A stretch of 64,000 nt of DNA from GCA-2687025 sp964473525 (GTDB taxonomy: Bacteria; Poribacteria; WGA-4E; GCA-2687025), in NCBI GenBank assembly GCA_964473525.1, contig CAYYPK010000011.1:122694-186693 (forward strand), written 5' to 3'. The notes under the pieces were generated by a model. That model saw nothing but the letters and a program-made list of their open reading frames with translations. It was not told the origin of the DNA and did not search any database. Shown in pieces: positions 59,713-64,000 of the stretch; within the stretch, counting starts at the first letter, position 1; each line of letters opens with the position of its first letter. Position numbers and translations under genes: made by a program.

Positions 59713-61110
59713 ATGCCCGCCATCAATCCGCGCCTCATCATTGAGCTGTTTGAGAACCCCAACTACAGCGGCAAGGCAGGCTTCTTTACGGACGCGGAAC
59801 GGGACTTGCCACGGGCCGGCTTCCCCAACAGCGTACGGTCGGCCAGGGTGTTCAAGGGGCCAGGCTTCAACCGCGGCCCCAACTATCGTCTGGTACTGCA
59901 CGAGGGACGCGAGTTCCGCGGACGCAAGCTCGTCCTCGCCCCTGGCTACTACAACTACCTTCTGGACGTCAGCAACGACTTCAGCGCGCACATCAGGTCG
60001 TTCAACATCGCGCCGGACTACCACACGTCCGGCCCAGAATGGGGCACGATCCCGCTCGTCGTCGAACTGTACAATGACCCCGGCTTCCAGGGCCGCCGCG
60101 CGGTAGTGCTGAGGGACGTTGCCAACACACACACGACGCTGGGGATGGCGGACTCCATCAGTTCGGTGCGGGTGACAAAGGGGCCGGACTTCCCGGCGCA
60201 AGGCGCGAAGGTCCGCCTCTACGAGCACATCGACTTCGCGGGGCCGCACCTCGAGATTCCCATGACGACCGCACATCTCAAACAGGAAATCCCAGAGCTG
60301 CGGATGATGCAGATGGTCGGAGGGCAGTACGCGTCGACCTACGGCGACTCGGTGTCGTCAGTGCAGGTCGAGGGCTGGTCGTCCTCCGGTGAATACTCCG
60401 ACGTCATCTTCGACGATGAGTTCGGCGACGCGACGATGGATCCGGGCTGGCGATGGGTCGCGCCCGCCGGCGGAGGCGAGTGGAGCGAGTCACAAGGCTA
60501 CCTACAGATGAACGTCCAGCCAGGACGAGACCTGTGGCACGGCAACCCACCCGGCCGGGGCGGCAACATGGACGGGCCGCGACTGTTCATGCAGATGCGG
60601 GGCGACTTCGCACTCGAAACGCGTATCCCGGTCACCCCGCAGCTCAAGGAGCACGGCGGCATCATCGTCTGGCGGAACCCGGGTAGGTTCATCCGCCTCG
60701 AGAAGACGTCCGGGCCGCACGGCTTCGCAGGGGCGGTGCGCTTCGAGCGGCACGTCGATCGACGGTTCTCGCTCGTCGGGCGCGGGCCGGATTCGCTCAT
60801 CAACGTGCGGCACCTTTACCTGCGGCTCGAACGTCGCGGCAATCAATTCACGGGATTCGCCGGTCAGGACGGGCACACGTGGACGAACGTCGGGACGACG
60901 ACCGTTGGGATGGGCGACCCCATCCAGGTCGGTCTGCACGGTCTGTGTCCCGGGAGCATTCCCGCCACGGTCACGCGGTTCGACTACTTCCGCGTCTACG
61001 CTCGCCCGGGAGCGGGAGACACGTTCGGCCACGGTCGCAGGCCGACGCCGCCTCGTCCGCAGATGTCCGACAGTCAGCGCCTCCAGATGATGCGACGCTT
61101 CATGCGCTAA
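59713..61110 (+). CDS. Cytoplasmic beta/gamma-crystallin protein with lectin-like C-terminal domain
   Basis: 465 residues, no signal peptide. The first half contains beta/gamma-crystallin Greek-key motifs: LIIELFENPNYSGKAGFF, VVELYNDPGFQGRRAVVL and VRLYEHIDFAGPHLEI, each followed by a SVRSARVF/SISSVRV/SVSSVQVE-type strand. From about residue 235 a concanavalin-like/DUF1349-type beta sandwich begins (DDEFGDATMDPGWRWVAPAGG, FALETRIPVT, HGGIIVWRN, RFDYFRVYA). The C-terminal 30 residues are basic (RRPTPPRP...MMRRFMR). Binding of a carbohydrate or calcium is suggested, not shown. The same module pair begins the next gene, so the two are paralogues. Confidence 0.85.
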   Translation: MPAINPRLIIELFENPNYSGKAGFFTDAERDLPRAGFPNSVRSARVFKGPGFNRGPNYRLVLHEGREFRGRKLVLAPGYYNYLLDVSNDFSAHIRSFNIAPDYHTSGPEWGTIPLVVELYNDPGFQGRRAVVLRDVANTHTTLGMADSISSVRVTKGPDFPAQGAKVRLYEHIDFAGPHLEIPMTTAHLKQEIPELRMMQMVGGQYASTYGDSVSSVQVEGWSSSGEYSDVIFDDEFGDATMDPGWRWVAPAGGGEWSESQGYLQMNVQPGRDLWHGNPPGRGGNMDGPRLFMQMRGDFALETRIPVTPQLKEHGGIIVWRNPGRFIRLEKTSGPHGFAGAVRFERHVDRRFSLVGRGPDSLINVRHLYLRLERRGNQFTGFAGQDGHTWTNVGTTTVGMGDPIQVGLHGLCPGSIPATVTRFDYFRVYARPGAGDTFGHGRRPTPPRPQMSDSQRLQMMRRFMR

Positions 61111-61140
61111 GCGCCCAGCGCTGGGGCGACAGGAGTTCGG

Positions 61141-62526
61141 ATGGCGGCCTACCCGCGTATCGTGGTTGAGCTGTTCCGCGACAAGTACTACCAAGGGACC
61201 AGCGCGACCGTCATTGAGCCGGTGGACGACCTGGCGCTCGTAGGCATGACCGAGATGGTCTCCTCGCTCAAGGTGTACCACGGGCCGAGCTCGGCGGCGT
61301 CGCCCAACCAACGCGCGCTCTTCTATGAGGAACCCGGGCACCGCGGCCGGCGCATAGTCCTGCCCCCCGGGTACTACCCTGACATCCACGCCATACCCTA
61401 CAACTTCGGTGACCTAATACGGTCGCTCAACTTCTCGCCGTCGGCCCCGCTGACGGCCCCGCAGTACGGATGGATCCCGCTGATTGCGGAAGTGTTCCAG
61501 GATGTGAACTACCAGGGCCCCAAGGCGACGATCCTGCGCGACATCAACTACCTCGGTCAGATCGGGCTGAACGACTCGATCTCCTCGCTCCGCGTGACGC
61601 GCGGCCCGAACTTCCCGTTCACGGGCAGCCGCGTCATCTTCTACCAGCACCCGGACTATGAAGGCCGGCAGCTGGTGATCGACGTGGGCTCCCGGGATTT
61701 CAGCGTGCAGATACCCAACCTGCACGACTCCGACTTGCACTTCGGCGACATCATCAGCTCGGCCAAGATCCTGCCCACCGGCAGGTTCAGCGTTCTCGTC
61801 GTGGAGAGCGACAGCCGAACGCGCGAGCCCGAGATGCTCGTGGACCTCGAGGACCACGAGGAAAACCTGTTCGAGTTCACGCACATCCGGATCAACTCGA
61901 ATCTGGACAACCACGGCGACGCCAACGCCGAGCCGTTCGCGTCGGTCGCGCAGGAACTGGATCGCTACGACATCGTGTGGTTCACCTGGAATGCGGCTGG
62001 CCACGACCGAGACTACTTCCTCACGCCCGCGGACGAGCGCGCGATACGTGATTGGGTAGCGCGGGGAGGCGTGCTGTGGGCGTCCGCGACGGACGAGAAC
62101 ATCATAGCAGAGGGCGAGGAAGCGGGTCAGTGGAAGGGCGACTGGCTACCCGTCGAGCGCCACCCAGCGCGCGTGGTGAACTCCAGCGACGTGAAGGTGT
62201 GGATGACCCGCGAGGGGCGCCAGACCGGCCTCTTCACGTGGCCCTGGAAGATCGACACGGACGCGATCATCACGGACGACCATTGGGTTACAACCGACCC
62301 TACGTATGTTATTCTGGCCCGGCGGGACGACAACCAGGAGCCGGTGGCGGCGCGACTCCCCTGGGGCGACGGCTCCTACGTGCTGTTCGCCATCGACACG
62401 CGCAGCGACGACGCGGCGGAAGCGGCGCGTCCGCTCATGGGCAACGCGCTGTCGTACCTTGCCAGCCTGGCTTGGGCCTCTTCACCACGGCAGCCGCTGC
62501 GCGGCCGCAATCGGATGGTCGGATAG
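61141..62526 (+). CDS. Beta/gamma-crystallin protein fused to a glutamine-amidotransferase-like (ThuA/DUF4350-type) domain
   Basis: 461 residues without a signal peptide, starting 30 nt after the previous gene. Residues about 1-225 carry crystallin units (IVVELFRDKYYQGTSATV, IAEVFQDVNYQGPKATIL, VIFYQHPDYEGRQLVI). LNDSISSLRV (residues 143-152) fits the calcium-binding consensus N/D-N/D-x-x-S/T-S. From about 220 a class I glutamine-amidotransferase-like fold follows (FSVLVVESDSRTREPEML, YDIVWFTWNAAGHDRDYFLT, IRDWVARGGVLWASATDEN, and YVLFAIDTRSDDAAEA). No catalytic cysteine is evident, so a binding or sensor role is likely. It is followed 22 nt later by the flotillin-like gene. Confidence 0.83.
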   Translation: MAAYPRIVVELFRDKYYQGTSATVIEPVDDLALVGMTEMVSSLKVYHGPSSAASPNQRALFYEEPGHRGRRIVLPPGYYPDIHAIPYNFGDLIRSLNFSPSAPLTAPQYGWIPLIAEVFQDVNYQGPKATILRDINYLGQIGLNDSISSLRVTRGPNFPFTGSRVIFYQHPDYEGRQLVIDVGSRDFSVQIPNLHDSDLHFGDIISSAKILPTGRFSVLVVESDSRTREPEMLVDLEDHEENLFEFTHIRINSNLDNHGDANAEPFASVAQELDRYDIVWFTWNAAGHDRDYFLTPADERAIRDWVARGGVLWASATDENIIAEGEEAGQWKGDWLPVERHPARVVNSSDVKVWMTREGRQTGLFTWPWKIDTDAIITDDHWVTTDPTYVILARRDDNQEPVAARLPWGDGSYVLFAIDTRSDDAAEAARPLMGNALSYLASLAWASSPRQPLRGRNRMVG

Positions 62527-62547
62527 CCTCGACCTGGAGCCATCGGT

Positions 62548-64000
62548 ATGCGCTTCATCATCGCCATCGGGATCGTCATCGCGAGCGTCGCGGCGGCAAT
62601 TCTAGGGCGAGACTACGTGCCGGTCGGCGAGGACGCCTCCTCGACGACGAAGTGGGCGGCGCAAGCCACGCTGATCGTGCTCCTACCGATCGTTGCGTTC
62701 GTCGCGGCCGTCTACCGCTACAAGAAGCCTCGTGCCGACCAGGCGTTGGTACGAACTGGTGGCCGCGACGCCAAGATCTCCATCTCCGGCGGGATGTGGC
62801 TGAACACCATCATCCACGAGGTGCGCGAGATCTTCCTCGACACCGTGCGGCTGGACATCATCCGTGAGGGCCAGGATGCGCTCATCACGCACGACTTCCT
62901 CCGCGCCGACATCGAAGCGGCCTTCTTCATCCGCGTCGAACCCGAAGAGGCGCGGGTGCTGCGGGCCGCCCAGAGCCTCGGCGAACGCACGATGACAGCT
63001 GAGGAAATCACCGAGCTCCTGGAGTCGAAGCTCGAGGGCGCGTTGCGAACCGTCGCCGCGGAAAAGGAACTGCAAGATCTCCTCCAGAAGCGCGCGGAGT
63101 TCGGTGAAGCCGTCCAGGAAGCGGTCTTCAACGACCTGGAGGAAAACGGTCTGACGCTGGAAACCGTCTCCCTCATCCGCGTGGATCAGTCCCCACTAAC
63201 GACCATGAACCCGGACAACCAGTTCGACGCCCAAGGCATCAGGAAGATCACCGAAGTCACGCAGGAGATGCGCCGCGAGACCGAGGGTATCAAGCTCGAA
63301 ACCGACGTCCGTATTACCGAGATCACTGTCGACACCCAGCGCGAAACACTGTCGCTTAACCAGGACCTCGCCTGGGCGGAGGCGGAGCAGGCTCGGAACA
63401 TCGCCACGTACGCCGCGGAGCAGGAAGCCGACACGCTGGTCTACCAGTACGAACAGGACCAGCGGATTCAGCAGAGCGAGTACGGGACCAAGCTGGAGAT
63501 TGAGCGCGCGAAGATCGCGCAGGAACAGGGCGTCCAGGAGCGGGAAGTTGAGAAGCTGCTCGGTGTCGAGACGGCGCGCTTGCACCAGGAGCAGTTGGTC
63601 CAGGAACGCGAGATCGAGAAGGATCTGAACGTCGAGACCGCGCAGATCGACCAGTCACGTCGCGTGCAGGAAGCTGAGATCGAGCGGATGCTCATGGTCG
63701 AGACCGCGCGCTTTGCCCAGGAGCAGCAGGTCCAGGAACGTGAAATCGAGCGGGACTTGGGCGTCGAGACCGCGATGATCGCGCAGCAGGAAGCCGTGCA
63801 GGTCCGTGACGTTGAGCGCGCCCTGGCGACCGAGTCCGCCCGCATCGACCAGGAACGCGTCGTGCAGACGCGCGACATCGACAAGAACCTGATCGTCGAG
63901 ACCGCGCAGATCGACCAGACGCGACAGGTGCAGGAAGCCGAGATCGAGCGCACGTTGCAGGTCGAGACGGCGCGGTTGGGTCAGGAGCAGGCCGTCCGCG
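62548..64000 (+). CDS. Flotillin/SPFH-like coiled-coil membrane protein (3' truncated)
   Basis: At least 484 residues, continuing past the window end. GGAG lies 9 nt before the ATG. Two membrane segments at the N-terminus (RFIIAIGIVIASVAAAILG; LIVLLPIVAFVAAVYRY) are followed by an SPFH/band-7-like domain (ALVRTGGRDAKISISGGMW, ITHDFLRADIEAAFFIRV, NGLTLETVSLIRVDQSPL) as in flotillins. From about residue 317 a long coiled coil with 22-residue repeats runs to the edge. Such proteins assemble membrane microdomain scaffolds. Its place after the two crystallin-fusion genes suggests a shared complex at the membrane. Confidence 0.85.
   Translation, partial: MRFIIAIGIVIASVAAAILGRDYVPVGEDASSTTKWAAQATLIVLLPIVAFVAAVYRYKKPRADQALVRTGGRDAKISISGGMWLNTIIHEVREIFLDTVRLDIIREGQDALITHDFLRADIEAAFFIRVEPEEARVLRAAQSLGERTMTAEEITELLESKLEGALRTVAAEKELQDLLQKRAEFGEAVQEAVFNDLEENGLTLETVSLIRVDQSPLTTMNPDNQFDAQGIRKITEVTQEMRRETEGIKLETDVRITEITVDTQRETLSLNQDLAWAEAEQARNIATYAAEQEADTLVYQYEQDQRIQQSEYGTKLEIERAKIAQEQGVQEREVEKLLGVETARLHQEQLVQEREIEKDLNVETAQIDQSRRVQEAEIERMLMVETARFAQEQQVQEREIERDLGVETAMIAQQEAVQVRDVERALATESARIDQERVVQTRDIDKNLIVETAQIDQTRQVQEAEIERTLQVETARLGQEQAVR
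63496..64000 (+). repeat. 66-bp (22-residue) tandem repeat in the flotillin-like coiled coil
   Basis: Units of the form xVETAxxxQExxVQEREIExxL begin at 63496 and 63562 and repeat every 66 bp through the window end, about 7.6 units. 22 residues equal two hendecads, so the helix is predicted to have an 11-residue periodicity instead of heptads. Units differ by substitution, not indel. Confidence 0.9.

Noticed and set aside
63496..64000. CRISPR or satellite DNA
   Set aside because: The 66-bp units are coding repeats in a coiled coil with substitutions and no spacers.
1..64000. Insertion sequences, integrases or prophage
   Set aside because: No transposase or integrase motif, inverted-repeat boundary or target duplication was recognised anywhere.

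Overview
The window is a high-GC, densely coded bacterial chromosome segment of about 50 protein genes and one tRNA. No integrase, transposase, phage gene, CRISPR array or rRNA is visible. The cell is a diderm: there is a TonB-type protein, an outer-membrane barrel, a heptosyltransferase-type GT9, an O-antigen ligase and many exported or lipoprotein signal sequences. Two neighbouring secreted proteins end in the same NYPNPFNPETWIP...GVYFYEL tail. Together with phytanoyl-CoA dioxygenase-type (PhyH) genes, a neutral ceramidase homologue, cadherin/dockerin repeats and Gfo/Idh/MocA and AP-endonuclease-2 type sugar enzymes, this suggests Candidatus Poribacteria (high-GC free-living branch) or a related lineage such as Latescibacterota. 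That assignment is inference from remembered family distributions, not from a search.

Layout. 1-12.8 kb: the end of one secreted protein, then an 11.5-kb gene for a giant repeat protein with cadherin/Ig-like, FN3, dockerin and cohesin-like modules. 12.8-17.9 kb (minus): a six-gene run of phosphoesterase, membrane protein, hslV, hslU, ferritin-like protein and an ABC ATPase. 18.2-20.2 kb: overlapping TlpA-like lipoprotein, small Cys-containing lipoprotein and beta-barrel. 20.2-24.9 kb: SMR-type transporter, ECF sigma factor with a SnoaL-like tail, YceI protein with a cysteine-repeat tail, RpoD-family sigma factor and a DUF3179 protein. 24.9-27.7 kb (minus): secreted FN3 protein and PhyH. 27.8-32.3 kb: PHP phosphoesterase, XylG/XylH-like sugar ABC importer and Ldh-family dehydrogenase. 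32.4-37.2 kb: MacA-like fusion protein with two MacB-like permeases but no ATPase. 37.2-41.2 kb: PPK2, then a minus operon of YidD-like, TPR and GT9 genes. 41.3-45 kb: Gfo/Idh/MocA oxidoreductase, ceramidase homologue and a PhyH-HEAT fusion. 45.1-49.1 kb: plant-type ketol-acid reductoisomerase facing an O-antigen ligase and a plant-type glucuronokinase homologue. 49.2-59.2 kb: ruvX, rhodanese, acetate kinase, TonB, secreted alpha/alpha-toroid protein, rsmA, amidase, small membrane protein, sugar isomerase, sulfotransferase-like protein and a small unknown. 59.4-64 kb: tRNA(CAU), two cytoplasmic beta/gamma-crystallin fusion proteins and a flotillin-like coiled-coil protein that runs off the end.

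Most notable: (a) all seven convergent gene pairs are separated by 21 nt or less or overlap, three sharing or nearly sharing stop codons; (b) rsmA has no ordinary start codon upstream of its conserved N-terminal motif, and the 56.5-kb membrane protein appears to start at CTG; (c) plant-type ilvC and glucuronokinase homologues lie close together; (d) two exact 585-bp-period protein repeats and a 66-bp-period hendecad coiled coil; (e) the beta/gamma-crystallin and flotillin cluster, which has its own good promoter and is the best candidate here for an undescribed system.
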